The notes: generated from the sequence alone by a model not told the origin. Positions 1-12,240 are shown, counted from the first letter of the stretch. The stretch is DNA of 64,000 nucleotides from Podarcis raffonei (GCF_027172205.1 NC_070608.1:40907501-40971500); one strand, 5' to 3'. A program made the numbers and translations.

Positions 1-761
1 ACAGTTTTCTTAGTGAATACCTTATAGAATTATTATAGAAAGTTATAAAATATGCCTTCCATTCCACCAATTTTGTCTGACTGTCATCCTATTCCATTTT
101 AAACTGTTTGTGTTTGGGTTAGCCAGAATCATGTTGTCTCCACTGCCCTTTGCAAGTAAATTGACTCCCACAAATTTGCAAGAAAAAAAGTCATTTTGTT
201 GAGATTGGATTCTCTTGTGCCTGTAAGTCAAAGATGCTGTTTTTGTTTCCCAAATTTAAATGGCTCAGCAAGCTACCACAGATTTCCTGTCTTGGCCTCA
301 GGTCAGATCTTTGACGGTAAATTGCAAACATGTGCTTACTCTGCAGTCATCCAGGAAGACCAGATACATGCAATTTGGGTCAACCTCTTTGCAAACTAAA
401 GGGATAGACATAATTTATATTGGAATCTTCTCCTCTGATTACCTGAAGTTTGCTTACATGTGACTTGTAATGTCAAGATTTTGTCAAAGGCCTCTTCCCA
501 ATTTTGTTGCCTACCTTCTATTCGTCGGTTGCTCTGAGCCTGAAATCTCAGACAAAGACAACTGAGTGTATCAAAGACAGCTGACAACTGGCTATTATGC
601 CCCAGCTGCAACAAAACATGTCTCTCCTACATCAGTCTCTACAGCTATAGCAGGAGCTGCAACCTTACAACAGCTTGACCTCAACCTCAAAGGCACACTC
701 CTCCATTGTCTCCCAAGGCAGACGGATACCAACAAGAGCATGTGTAACAAAAAGGTGAAGA

Positions 762-891
762 CATGGGTGTAGTTGGGGGGGCAAGGGGAGCAGCTGCCCC
801 CCTAAATCAATACAAATCAATACAAATCTGAGGTTCTGCCCCCCCAACAAAAGCCTCCCCCCCCCCAGCAAAAATCTTGGCTACGCCCATG
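762..891. mobile_element. Small G/C-homopolymer-rich terminal-inverted-repeat element (hAT-like)
   Basis: The left end reads CATGGGTGTAG and the right end CTACGCCCATG, an imperfect inverted pair. The interior is dominated by poly-G and poly-C runs and a duplicated AAATCAATAC. Partly matching flanks (ggtgaaga left, gaagaaga right) would fit an 8-bp hAT-type duplication. The family is not certain. Confidence 0.45.
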
Positions 892-1432
892 GAAGAAGAT
901 GTTGCAACTGGTGCTATAAGGAGATGCCCTCTATGGTTATTCCTTCTTAGATCCTTCCATGCTGTGTTAGATGCAGTTTCAAGTATAATAGTTAGTCTCC
1001 ATTTGTTTTCACCTTGATGGTGATGCTGTTAACCTCTGCCACATTAAAATAAGACCAGATGTACTGACTGAACCATAATGTCCTCTCTGTTGACAACTGC
1101 GTTCTTGTTGTCAACAGACTCAACAAGATGCACATTCTGTACAGATTGCTCAAGCAGCCAGCATACCAATTTATTATGGGCCTCAGTCTAAAGGAAATAG
1201 AAACTAAGCTGTATGTGTGCCATAGGCCCAGTATTGGGCCTGTCACATCAGCTATAAACACTGAAGGAACCATTATTAAGTCCACTGACAATTTCTGTTA
1301 TTTCAGTTGCCTATCTAAGAAAGTAGCAGTTCTCTTGGAGTCTCTCTTGGAGAACACAAAATTGGTGTAGTGTAGTGTTTAAAAACTGACTTGGGGTCTT
1401 TGCTACAACCATGGGACTATAGTTAACATATA

Positions 1433-1658
1433 CAGTGGTACCTCGGGTTACATACGCTTCAGGTTACAGACTCCGCTAACCCAGAAATAGTGCTTCAGGT
1501 TAAGAACTTTGCTTCAGGATGAGAACAGAAATCGGGCTCCGGTGGTGCGGCAGCAGCAGGAGGCCCCATTAGCTAAAGTGGTGCTTTAGGTTAAGAACAG
1601 TTTCAAGTTAAGTACGGACCTCCGGAACGAATTAAATACTTAACCTGAGGTACCACTG
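1433..1658. mobile_element. Non-autonomous Tigger/pogo-like DNA transposon (MITE)
   Basis: The ends are CAGTGGTACCTCGGGTTA on the left and its near inverse TAACCTGAGGTACCACTG on the right, each bordered by TA, as expected for a TcMar-Tigger insertion. The interior (226 bp) carries no transposase. Two related copies lie at 36,661 and 38,266. Confidence 0.75.
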
Positions 1659-1789
1659 TATTGCACCCCTGAGTGGTGCACTCATGGTAGTTGTTATTCC
1701 CATTTTTACAACAAATAAAAATGTAAATATACTTTGTGGCTTCATTGTTTAACATGTTATTACTTGCCATATCCACACCATAACAATAA

Positions 1790-1970
1790 TGGCTGCCACC
1801 TAAGAACACTGGGAACTGTAGTTTTGAAAGGGTGCTGGGAATTGTAGCTCATTGAGAGGGTCACCTAACAACCTGTAGCATCCTTAAACTACAGTTCCTG
1901 GGATCCTTTGTGAGAAGCAGAATTGATATAAAGTGATATAAGAGTTTACTATGTATGATGTAGATGTGGC
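1790..1970. repeat. Degenerate fold-back interspersed repeat
   Basis: ACTGGGAACTGTAGTTTT near the left is answered by AAACTACAGTTCCTGGGATC about 90 bp further right. This is a hairpin-forming repeat common in reptile DNA. It continues into a diverged tail ending near GTAGATGTGGC. There is no coding potential. Confidence 0.5.
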
Positions 1971-1973
1971 ATG

Positions 1974-2134
1974 TGTGACAGGCAGCAGAGCCAGACCAGA
2001 GACTGGTGATGCAGTCCCTCAGAATCCTACCAGAGTGCTGGAACGTCTCTCCAAATGGCTACCAAGACAGCTAACCAAATAGGAGGTGCGGAGCAGCACT
2101 TTGGGAGGAACAGTTTCTGAGGGATTTGGGGGGG

Positions 2135-2171
<37 letters not shown>

Positions 2172-2951
2172 AGATAGGGCTTACTTTTTGATGTTGGAGA
2201 GACAGTGATTAGGATAGGGCTTGTCTGAGAGAGTTGGTTCAAATTTGCATTTAACATCTGCTCTGAGGAAAATATCTACAGCTAGAATAAGGTGCCTTCA
2301 TAGCTTAGAAAGTAAGACCATGTTAAGTGTCTTGGGACAGAATACAGTTAACTGGAGTTAAGTGGAGGACTGTGTCTGAGCCAGGGAAGGTAGCAGCTGT
2401 GAGAATACAGACTACCTGGGCCTCAGTATAGCCAGGAGGGGATAGTTCTTCTAGGTACAGAAGACTTCCAAGCCAGTAACAAGGGGTGAGGTGATCCCCT
2501 GGGTCTGTTATACTAATTAGAACGCCTCAGGTGTGGGATTGCTCAAAGAGTGGGTAACTGACTAAAAGTGCCCCTCACTCATGAACCAAAATATTAATCT
2601 GTGAAGGAAGCCGTGCTGTGTCAAAAGTATTTAACTGTAACACCTGTCGTAGCTAAGTAAAGGAACAGAAACTGAGTTAAGCATTTTACCACCTATTCTA
2701 GAAACCTGAACATCTACCTAAAGTATAACAACTGATTTTTAGCAACTGAAGTTTAAGAAAAGCTGTGCATAGACTTCTGTGTTTAAGCCTGTGACATCTT
2801 TATATTTAGTTTAACTATTAAGTTAACTTCTACCTGAAAGAACGCATCTCCTGACCCAACTTGGTTTCACCAGCCTCTTTTTGTAAATAAAACTTTTCTT
2901 ATTTGATGAACTCCTGCTTGAGACTCTAAATCACTAAGTTTTCCCTCACAC
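1974..2951 (+). mobile_element. LTR-like fossil (solo-LTR candidate)
   Basis: The stretch begins TGTGACAGG and ends CCCTCACACA, so it has TG...CA borders with short inverted ends. It carries an AATAAA near 2886 followed by a T-rich, then CA-ending segment, as in an LTR R/U5 region. No clear target duplication or internal coding part was seen. It looks old and decayed. The family (gypsy or endogenous retrovirus) is undetermined. Confidence 0.35.
2138..2168. repeat. (GT)n microsatellite
   Basis: About 15 uninterrupted GT units follow a run of nine or more G. The tract lies inside the LTR-like segment. Confidence 0.9.
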
Positions 2952-3011
2952 AAGATAGCCTGTGATAAATTGTAGAAATTTGTTTAATTGGCGTAATGTG
3001 CGGTCAGTCCA

Positions 3012-3227
3012 CTATATTTAGGTAAAGGGACCCCCAACCATTTGGTCCAGTCGTGACCGACTCTGGGGTTGCGGTGCTCATCTCGCTTTATTGGCCGAGG
3101 GAGCCGGCGTTTGTCCACAGACAGTTTTTCCAGGTCATGTGGCCAGCATGACTAAGCCGCTTCTGGCGAACCAGAGCAGCGCACGGAAACGCCGTTTACC
3201 TTCCCGCCGGAGCGGTACCTATATTTA
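3012..3227. repeat. Squamate interspersed repeat, class unassigned
   Basis: The stretch carries the phrases GGTCATGTGGCCAGCATGAC and CGTTTACCTTCCCGCC, which I recognise as a very common repeat of lizard and snake genomes. A 9-bp direct repeat CTATATTTA flanks it (3012-3020 and 3219-3227) and may be the target duplication. CpG sites are still abundant, so the copy is probably fairly young. I cannot name the family without a library search. Confidence 0.6.
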
Positions 3228-3729
3228 ATTGGGGGCAATTAGCAGGGTGAGTGCACTACAGCGTGATTCTAGACTCCAACATTCTTCAAGCCTCCCTTTC
3301 ACAATGCTTTATTTAATTGTTACAGTTATGTCCAAGCAAGAATAAAAGGTGATTTTGGAGTAGACCAAAGGTCTATCACATCCAGCTGCCTGTTTCCCAC
3401 AATCAGATGCCTCTGGGAAACCTAAAAGTAAGACATGTGGGTAGCCAGGGTCGTAGTTCACTGTGGCTTACAAAGGGCTCCCATGCTATGACCAAGTTCA
3501 GGTTAGCTTAGCTTTATCAAAAACTGTTCCTCCTAAGTGGGGATGTATGAATCTGTCAATTTCAATTACCTTGGTTCCTTATGTTTCCAATCTTAAATTC
3601 TGTTTTCCACATTTTTGCAGCAATTCATAGGGTTTTTTAAAAAACCCTACAAATATATATATAATAGATACATATAATATTATAATATATATAATTCATC
3701 AGCATTTTAGTGCAAATTTCTCTTAATAT

Positions 3730-3819
3730 CATAGCTGTCAACTTTTCCCTTTTCTTGTGAGGAATCCTATTCATAATAAGGGAATTCCCCTTTAAAAAAG
3801 GGAAATGTTGACAGCTATG
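3730..3819. mobile_element. 90-bp hAT-like MITE with 8-bp duplication
   Basis: The inverted ends are CATAGCTGTCAACTTTTCCC and GGGAAATGTTGACAGCTATG. The flanks are the exact 8-bp duplication CTTAATAT (3722-3729 and 3820-3827), diagnostic of the hAT superfamily. The element can fold into one hairpin and has no coding capacity. Confidence 0.8.
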
Positions 3820-4067
3820 CTTAATATACACAATTTGCATTCAATCTTCACTAATATAATTTTTATTGCAAAGCAGTCTCCCCTAATGAAGATTATTTGT
3901 ATGTTATTTTTAGAAATCTGTGCATTGTTATGCACACTTTACCCGAGTATGTCATTCAGTGTCTGTAGAAAGAGAGGTCATCAGGGACAGAGGTGGCATG
4001 ATGCCAATATTTATTGCTTCCCCCGAAGCAATTTGAATAGAGAGATTATTATCTTCTGCCGTGTTAC

Positions 4068-7040
4068 CTGAATGTAGTTCTTCACCAGTTCCCATTTCAG
4101 TTTGATGAGATAATCAATTATTTGATGGATCAGGAAACCCACTGTTCCTACTATTATTCCAATGATGCCCATCACCAACCATCGATCCCAGTCCATTCTA
4201 AAAAATAAAAATAAAAGGGAATTGGTATCAGTTGCAGTAACCTCAGAATGTTAATAAGTAGCCTTTTGGTAATGCATCTAAAATGCTAAACAGTTATTCT
4301 GGAATCACAGTTTTTGAAAAGAAGAGCTGAGAATCTCTCAGAAGAATTGTGATTGAAAGGTGTTCATGTCTTTCCAGCCATGATTTTCTTTAACTAATGA
4401 CTCAGAAGTGAAGGATTGAGACTTCTTTGTTCCACCCATATGCCTTGTTCTTTCTTCCCCAAAGCTTCAAGTCCATATCCCTAGACAAGTATTGCCTACA
4501 TCTCTAACTTGGCCCTTTGAATTGTCCCTGATCCAAATCTTAGGTTCTGCAAAACAAATTGCAACAAGAGCAAATTGACTTAATTTTCATAATTTAATCC
4601 AGACACAACAGTTGAGAATTACAAGCATAAACTTTCAAGATATCGTTTACTGGTAACAAATATGCTCCATTTAGCTCTTCTGATTATTCGCTACAGCTGC
4701 CTTAACAGCTAAAATAAGCAGGTGTGATGTCTCTTATGACTGCTCTGATGCAAGAATGTAACAATAGATCCAAGGATCCACTTCCCACTGGAAATTGGGT
4801 CTATTTAACATTTCCAAGAATCCCAGACCTAGTTATTCTCTAAAGAAACAGAGTCTGCAGCAAGAGCAAGAAACTCAGTCTGTATTCAATCCGTCCAATG
4901 TAGACTGCAACCTTTCCTGGTCACAGTGGACTTTCTTTCGTATAACAATTATAGATGTGTAACCTGTACTTTTGCAGCAATACTGTGTATTACCAAGTTT
5001 TATGTTTTTATAAACTGCTCCTAAGGAGACATGCTTAGGATGTTCCTGGTACCTTTTCCCTCCCTGCTGTATTTTGTGGCATTCAGATTGGTACAAATGA
5101 AGGTCTTGCCCGACTGTGGATTTGGAAATTGCTCTAACCTGGCAGCAGAGTTTCCTGTGTTTTGCATCTCTTCAGAATGTGGCAGTTCCTCATTGGTCCC
5201 TAACAGAGCATTTCCCCCCAAACATCTGAGTGCACTCTTCACTGTTCCCAATAGGTGGCACCAAAACACTTTGGTTTAAGCTTATCATTCAATGTAATAA
5301 TACATTACAGTCATATGCACAAAGCGGAAATAATGGAAACTATGTTTGACTTGTGAAAGCTTTTGCTGGGGGGGGCGGAATCCTCCACGGACAAGTGGAG
5401 TGAGCCAAATGAAGACAGAACCATTTCATAGCCTGCAACTCACTTCAATTATCTTTCTAGGAACAGGTAGAAAGCCCAGGTGTTCTTGATGTGCTTTTAA
5501 TACTTAAGCTACAAAATGATATTTTTCACCATGTCCATTTGAAATATATTTGATCCATTATTTTGTCTCTGCTGGTCATCATGTTGGGGATTAAGAAAAA
5601 TGCAGGTTTAAATTATCTGACTCTTACATAAATTATTGTACAAGCTGAGGAAAATTAGGGCATGTTCCCCCCACCCATATTTTGGTACATCTGCATGCCA
5701 TTGATTTGAACAAGAGAGGTAAGCGTGTGGTCAGATTTTTAAAATGCTTTGCTTTGAGTGAACAGCACACTTAATTATAGAAAATCAGTGCAATGAAGAA
5801 GTTGGAAGAAGTTAAGCAACATGAAACCAAACCGACAAACTTTAGTTTGATTGGTTTGGATATCTTTGCCCAAAGAAACCTCAGGAGCTAAAGCTGATCA
5901 CTACAAAGTTTGTTGCATCAAGCTTGAAGCTAATGAGAAATATTTATTCCAAAGCCATTTCTATTATGGAACTCTGCTGGTGTTCGATATCACTGACTCT
6001 TATAAAGTTTAAATCAAAGCAAGAACAAACATGTGTTTTGTCAGGAAATCCTAATGTAGACAACTGAGCATTAATTATATAACTCAGCTGACCCCATGCT
6101 AACTGGTATATAGCAGCAAAACCCAGACCCAAAGGTATCATTTCTATATACCCAAGGACTTTTTATTAAAGAAAAATAATCACAGGCTTCACACATGTAC
6201 TGCCTTCCTGCTGCACTGTAACTCTGGTGGTATCAGTTGTGCCATTGGAACAGGTCTTTGGAGCAGACGTCCAGGGCTGAACAGAGGTAGCCCCATTTGT
6301 GGAAGGTCTCACCACATTTTAAAGCAATACAGCTTACCATTTAACACAAAATAACTAATTATCTGCCTAACTACACTGGATGGCATGGCAGCAGAACACA
6401 CCTCCAAGCCCTCTGTAAACTGGGTTCCTGTTATTTCCATTTGCTTCCCTTTCAACCTCCTGGGAAGAAAAGGGGGGGTGAGGGGGTGCACAGGTGCTGG
6501 CACACATCCCTGAACTCCAATATTCCAACTCCTGCTGGATAAAACAGGGGTCCCAGCATAGTGGGCATGCCCTCTTCATGCCTATTCCGCAAAGGCCTAT
6601 TGAAGTAGGCAGATCCCTTATGCTGGAGTGAGGGAAAGTTGCATAAATTGTAAGGTGTGCATCCCCAACTCCAAACTCCCTTACAACTGCTATTGCTTAT
6701 TTTCCCTTTTGTGTGAATTTCAAATGGGGTTCCAACTCGGTGTTACTAATTCAGCGCTAATTTCCAGTGTGAACAACAAGCAGGTTGTTTATTACCTGTA
6801 GTTTTGTCCCTGCAGCCACTTCTTGTAAACGCTGCTGTGGGAAGGCAAATAATCCAGACTCTCGTGGACAGATAGGCGTTCCCTTTCTTTCTCTTGGAGG
6901 AAGTTTGCCCTTCCTGAGCAGCTTCTGCTGCTGTTGCATCTGGGATCAAGAGACTCAATCAAATCTGGCCGATCTTCGGCTAGCAGCATCTCCTCTTCAC
7001 CATCATGTGTGCATCTCTTGCAAGAAAGGAGGGTTGCCAT
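4068..7040 (-). CDS. N-terminal part of a CLC-family chloride channel / Cl-/H+ exchanger (partial, gene runs off left edge)
   Basis: Two exons were read from the minus strand. Exon A (7040-6796, 245 nt) starts at an ATG with a good Kozak context (aaaATGg) and an in-frame TGA four codons upstream, and ends at a GT donor in phase 2. Exon B (4197-4068, 130 nt) follows a pyrimidine-rich AG acceptor and ends at CAG|GTAACA in phase 0. Joined, they give 125 residues with no stop. Residues 1-58 are soluble, with an acidic run DGEEE. Residues 60-75 contain ESLDY and HSSVYKKWL. Residues 88-113 form one strongly hydrophobic helix (WLVMGIIGIIVGTVGF then HQIIDYLI), followed by KWELVKNYIQ. An ESLDY motif just before a G-rich first helix and a KW/KY end is the layout of eukaryotic CLC proteins, especially the intracellular exchanger branch (established family knowledge). 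Which paralogue it is cannot be told. The remaining transmembrane exons, with the GSGIPE and GxEGP signatures, were not found in 1-4067. Family assignment is an inference from about 65 residues. Confidence 0.62.
4198..6795 (-). other. Intron between the two CLC-type exons
   Basis: About 2.6 kb bounded by a minus-strand GT donor at 6795 and an AG acceptor after a T-rich tract at 4198. I recognise no exon or RNA gene in it. It contains one G-run and otherwise AT-rich unique-looking sequence. Confidence 0.5.
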
Positions 7041-7839
7041 TTTGAAGAATCACAAGTGGCAGCAGAAGACCTCGGACCTCTGTCTGCAAATCAATGGTTG
7101 ACAAATGCACCTGGAGAGGACTTACTGACTGCTGTGCAACAAGGGCTCACTGACTTATGTTGTGGGTTGGGTTGCTTCAGTAGCAGCACCACACAGATCC
7201 TGCGTGTTTGTGTCACCCAGAACCTGTCAGAACCAGATTTTTGTTTCATAGGTGACTTTCCCACCAGAAGGGTTGGGCAGGCAGCCAACTGAACACACAG
7301 TCTTTCCTGAACAACACAGAGAATGTGAAGTCTTAGGGTTTAAAATCAAGTGGCAATTGCAGAGGGTTTGGTCATCATACTTCCCAGCCACTTAATGTAA
7401 ATATATATATCAGGCGCTAAGCGTTCTGAACACATTGAAACAATGCTGTATCAGTTGAACTGGTAACTAGTGTGTTCCCAGGTCCATTTCAAAGCATGAG
7501 TCTTGAGCGTTAAAAAGTCCTAAATGGATTACGGCAAGGCTATCTGTAACTGCTTATGTCCCAAGTTCAGCATTGAAGGCCCTGGTCAAGTAATCTGCCT
7601 TTAAGATTGATTAGACGGGCAGGCACTAGGACAGGACTTTTTCAGGAGTGGCACCCCTACTCTGTTGAACTCCCAACAGAGGTATAGTTGACCCTTCTGC
7701 TTAGAATTTAAAATGGCTAAAAACTCCACTCCCAAATGCCTTTTATGTGCTTTTATTGGACTGTTTAAAAAATTGTTTATGTTGGACCAACTGTATTTTA
7801 AAGCAAGGCTAGACAATGGGGTATCCTCAATATATTTTT

Positions 7840-7935
7840 GAACTGCAACTCCCATCGTCTTTATCATTAGCCTTACTGGCTAGGCTGATGGGTGCTGTAG
7901 TTAAACAACTTCAGGAGGGAACCTCATTGCTTAGC
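7840..7935. repeat. Fold-back MITE of the CAACTCCCATC family
   Basis: One arm reads GCAACTCCCATCG and the other CTGATGGGTGCTGTAGTT, separated by a C/T-rich centre. It shares these arms with copies at about 28,930, 29,695, 49,860 and 50,610. It is degenerate. Confidence 0.5.
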
Positions 7936-8639
7936 CTACGTTGCTGCTTAAACCATTGTGTGTTTTAAAATTTTGTAACATTTTTCATACATAATGCAAT
8001 ATTGTAATGTTATGTTTACATAATGGCTGGCCACAGTGGCAGACCTCGGGGTCTCAAATTTCAGCAGTGCCCTGTGCAATGTCAAAATTCAAGCAACAAG
8101 CAAAGACAAAGGCTGCAAAAGGCACTAATAACAATGATTAGCACCAAGGCAGGCATTACAGAGCTGGCATCATCTGGCATCTAATGATACCCATAGCCTG
8201 GGCCCACTGCCAATATCTGGAGTTTCCGGCTCTTGCTGTTGCCTGTTTACCTACTCCCCCTAAACAAGTGATTGAGTAAGTGAACAGAGGAAAAAGAAGG
8301 CATAGTGACAAATTCATGGTTTACAACTTGTCCTCTCTCTGGGATACGCTGTGGATTGGTCTCAAGAGAAGGAGGCAAACAAATAGGCAGTGGGAAAAGG
8401 TTATAAGAAGGTGGTGTGCGCTCTCAGGTGGGGAGTGGCACAGGAAATTTTATCTAGAGGTTCCCCCAAATCAGTGTCTGAAGCAGGAAGGTGGCAAAAG
8501 AAAACAGCCCACCTACCTAACCTTGATGCTTCAAAGCAATAAGGTCATTATTACTTTGGTTTAATAACAGGACATTATTGCTTCATCTTAAGAGACAGGG
8601 AACAATGCATGGATAGGTAGTGCTTCATATATACTTTTG

Positions 8640-9010
8640 GATACAGATAATGGGTGGTATTCAATGTATTCATATTTTTAAATAATCATTTACTATTTTT
8701 GATTATTATTATTATTTAGGGGAGAAATATAAACTGCTTCCTAAAAAAAAAAGTCCAAGCAGTGTGCAGATTCTGTTATATATAACAGATGAATAAAATG
8801 AAGAAACCAATAAAAACAAACATGAAGAAAGCTATCATTAAAAACAAAGCAGAATAAAAAAATGAAACAAATGTAAACTAAAGCATGTGTCTGGATAGGC
8901 TTACTAGAACAGAAAGGTTTTCAACAGCTGTCTAAAACAGTACAGTAAAGGCACCTGCCTAATGTCAAGAGGCAGGGAGTTCCACAGCACAGGTGCTGCC
9001 ATGCTAATAT
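8640..9010. repeat. Unassigned interspersed repeat with A-rich middle
   Basis: It starts with an ATT-rich tract and TATAAACTGCTTCC, continues through an A-rich region, and ends with AGGCAGGGAGTTCCACAGC. I recognise this as a widespread reptile repeat, but the class is unclear to me. No ORF of note. Confidence 0.35.
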
Positions 9011-10954
9011 ACACTTGGGGTAGTAGAGAGGAGACAAATCATAGCTGGGGAAACACCTCTGAATCTACTCAACAGATATTTTATCTACGTATTCTCTGAG
9101 GGCAGGAATACTGAATATCCCCCGCATCGTATTGCAGCTCTGTGTTTACTGTAAACTGAAAAACAGTAACAATACTGCATGTTTACATGCAGGGCCTTAG
9201 ATTCGAGTTCCACAGCTTTCCAGCAGCCTGGCTGTTTATACAGTAGGAAAACAATAGAGGAATGATGCAACGGTTCAGAGTGAGCAACACAACAGAGATC
9301 AACAGTCTCTGTGGCCATCTTGCAGTTACCTTTCAGGCAGCCCTTGAATTATGGGGGAAATGGAAGCGTGTGGCCTTTAACAGCCACTCCTAACCCCTTG
9401 ACCTTTCTTAAGAGACAAAAGTTTTGTGATTTACACAAAACTTTCAGAATAGCTGTGTGATGCTGTGCAAAACAGTTTTTCCTTTAGGCATGCTGCCGTG
9501 GGAATATGGCCTTCTCAGCTATGTTAGGAGGGAGGGGGAGAAAGAGATAGAAGCTCTATCTTAATTTCTACTTCAGAATAAATATGGCAAACCTGAGGAT
9601 ACTTAGGGACACAAACATTGAATCTTCCATCATAACAGGCACACAAATAAGTGTTTGACAGCTTTAGCTTTAAAATTATTTACCAATAAGTACTGGGGTG
9701 ATATTTAATACGATTAGCACACAGTGAAGAGGTTCCAGAAACATGGAAGCTGGTAGTGGCACATTACCAAGAATATCACTTCAACTGGAACTCTGCATAT
9801 GCCCTGAAACTAAGCATTTATTTTGGCTTTGTTCTGTGTAAAAGAGTGCAGTACTATTGCAAACAAACAGAGACAGTGGTATAAAGTCAATCCCGTGAGG
9901 GGAAGCTGTAGCGGCTTACGGTAATTCAAATCTCAAACAGCCTTTGCACAAGTCATAAAATTAATGGCAAAAAGGTTAATTATATATCCTGAACTTCTAT
10001 ATCTAATGCAAACAGACACTCTTATTTCTTACTAAGAACCTAGAAAGAGTCATCCTCCACCAGACATCTTCCCCTGTAACTTGATTAAGTCTCTAAATAT
10101 GCATTTCCTCTGAAACATTTCTAATCACCTGGCTGTGACATGTGATTGACTTGTTGACAGTTTACTACTTGTATCCTTTAAAAGTCCCTTGTGTCCAGTC
10201 CTGCCTTGGTCTTTGCGTTGGAGCTATTTTATTTTATTTATATATAAATAACTGGCATTATTTATTTAATCCCAGTTAGGAAGCTTAATTCCTATAATTA
10301 GGCGCCTCTCAGTTCCCACCTTGTTCAGCATCCTACCCAGGACACTGATCTACATTTTGGAGATCCTCCAGAAGTCTTTTCTGCACCACTCTTTTCCAAG
10401 CTTGCTCTCACTCCATAGATACTTGCAGAAGCAAGACTTCTTCAGCCTAGCTAGACCCCTTACACCCCTGCTGCCTCCCCACTCCATTCCATTGCTTCTC
10501 AGCAGTTAGTTTTCTCTTCAGGTCAGTCAGAACTATTTCAAAGAGCACAAATTACCATTATTGCCCCAAAACCCTTTTTAATAATTTTGAACTTTTTTGG
10601 AGGGTCCCAAAGAACCCAGAGTTGAGCAGATTTAGCTCAAGGATGACCTACAAATGCTACCTTATCCTCAACCACCTTATCATAGCTTGAGCCTAGAAAA
10701 CTGTATGCTCAGACATCAGGGAAGATTAGCCCTCCACTGCTTAGCCTTTGCCAGTAACTCTCAACCTAGTCATGACAGTGCATGTATAAGTCACAGTGAA
10801 ATTCAGACTTCTCTCCGCCCTTCATCCCACAGGAACTTGCTTCTTCTCTCTGCCTTTCTCATTTTCCTGATCTCTACATACACAAAATTAGTTATTTCCA
10901 TTTGAGCTTCTCCCCCTGGTGGCTTTAGATCTGCACTACATAGAGTCTGCCTCC

Positions 10955-11290
10955 TTAGTGCCCACCTATAATTGATGCTTTTGAATTATAGTGCTGGAGA
11001 CGACTCTTGAGAGTCCCATGGACTGCAAGAAGATCAAACCTCTCCATTCTTAAGGAAATCAGCCCCGAGTGCTCACTGGAAGGACAGATCCTGAAGCTGA
11101 GGCTCCAATACTTTGGCCTCCTCATGAGAAGACTCCCTGGAAAAGACCCTGATATTGGGAAAGATTGAGGGCACAAGGAGAAGGGGATGACAGAAAAGAA
11201 ATGGTTGGACAGTGTTCTCGAAGCTGGCGTGCTCTGGTCCATGGGGTCATGAAGAGTCGGACACGACTAAACGACTACACAACAACATAA
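10955..11290 (+). mobile_element. Bov-B (RTE) LINE 3' end
   Basis: The end reads GTCATGAAGAGTCGGACACG then ACTAAACGACTACACAACAACA, the hallmark of Bov-B and of SINEs that borrow its tail. The stretch before it, including GAGAGTCCCATGGACTGCAAG-type sequence near 11,010, resembles the C-terminal coding and 3' untranslated part of the element. It is 5'-truncated, as is usual for LINEs. Bov-B is shared by squamates and ruminants through horizontal transfer. Confidence 0.75.
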
Positions 11291-11964
11291 TCCATGTAAG
11301 GAAAGCTCTTGTAGGAACACAAGAAGAGTCCAGCTGGATCTAGCCTATGGGTGCCTATGAAAATCCCAAAAGCAGGACTCAAGAGCAACCCATTTGAGTT
11401 TCCCTAATTTTCAGAGGTGACTACTAGCTGCAATAGCATTCTGTGATAGGAACTGTTTCAGCTTATGGTCCAGGCCATGAGGTAGCCTGTGTAACTTACA
11501 ACCATCTTGCTTTTTCTTTACTAATGGTTCAAGCCACAGTAGATGTAGATCACCTCCAGTAAAGATCCCCCAACTGAACATGCCTGTAAGATGCAGGTTC
11601 ACATGTGCATATGTATAGGCACAGGAGCAGGTAACAGGTGATACCAGAGGATGGGTCCCAGACCATTTTATTGCTTTGTTAAAAACACCAAATAAAAAAC
11701 TGTAAAGCGAATCTATAATATGTGAGACTGAGCAAGTTTCTCCCTGTTCCATAGTACTAGAAACTAAGGGCTGCCCAATGGCAATTACTGGCAGCAGCTT
11801 CTAGACAGACAAGAGGAAGTATTTCTTCACTCAATAAAATTAAATTGCATCAAGTTCGCCAACACATGGTTTGATGATGGCCATTAGCTTGGTGAGCTTC
11901 AAAACAGGATTACAGGCAGCAATTCATTGGCAGGACGAACTGGGGTGCTCTCAAAAGGATGAGG

Positions 11965-12240
11965 TGCGATGATAGTGTAGTGGTTAAGAGCGGTAGTCTC
12001 GTAATCTGGGGAACCGGGTTCGCGTCTCCGCTCCTCCACATGCAGCTGCTGGGTGACCTTGGGCCAGTCACACTTCTTTGAAGTCTCTCAGCCCCACTCA
12101 CCTCACTGAGTGTTTGTTGTGGGGGAGGAAGGGAAAGGAGAATGTTAGCCGCTTTGAGACTCCTTAAAGGGACTGAAAGGCGGGATATCAAATCCAAACT
12201 CTTCTTCTTCTTCTTCTTCTTCTAATTCTTCTTCTTCTTC
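11965..12240 (+). mobile_element. tRNA-derived SINE (Sauria-SINE type)
   Basis: The head carries a pol III box A-like TAGTGGTTAAGAGCGG and a box B-like GGGTTCGCGTCTCC. The body contains TGGGTGACCTTGGGCCAGTC, and the tail AGCCGCTTTGAGACTCC ends in a CTT microsatellite. It is close to full length. Although its head resembles a tRNA, the anticodon arm is not intact, so it is a SINE and not a tRNA gene. Confidence 0.75.

Larger units (their letters stand above)
1..4067. other. Presumed intron of the CLC-type gene, repeat-rich
   Basis: No further exon of the minus-strand CLC-type gene was recognised here: I looked for the conserved GSGIPE-type segment and found none. The stretch holds short DNA transposon copies, an LTR-like fossil and a GT microsatellite, listed separately. 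The ORFs present are short and do not resemble known proteins. Confidence 0.5.

Noticed and set aside
5944-6141. A 65-codon minus-strand ORF as an extra exon of the CLC-type gene
   Set aside because: The two flanking exons join directly in phase. This ORF has no acceptor and donor in matching phase and no CLC-like sequence.
11985-12055. A possible tRNA gene with GTAGTGGTTAAGAGC and GGGTTCGCGTC
   Set aside because: No matching acceptor stem and a long SINE body with a CTT tail follows. It is the head of a tRNA-derived SINE.
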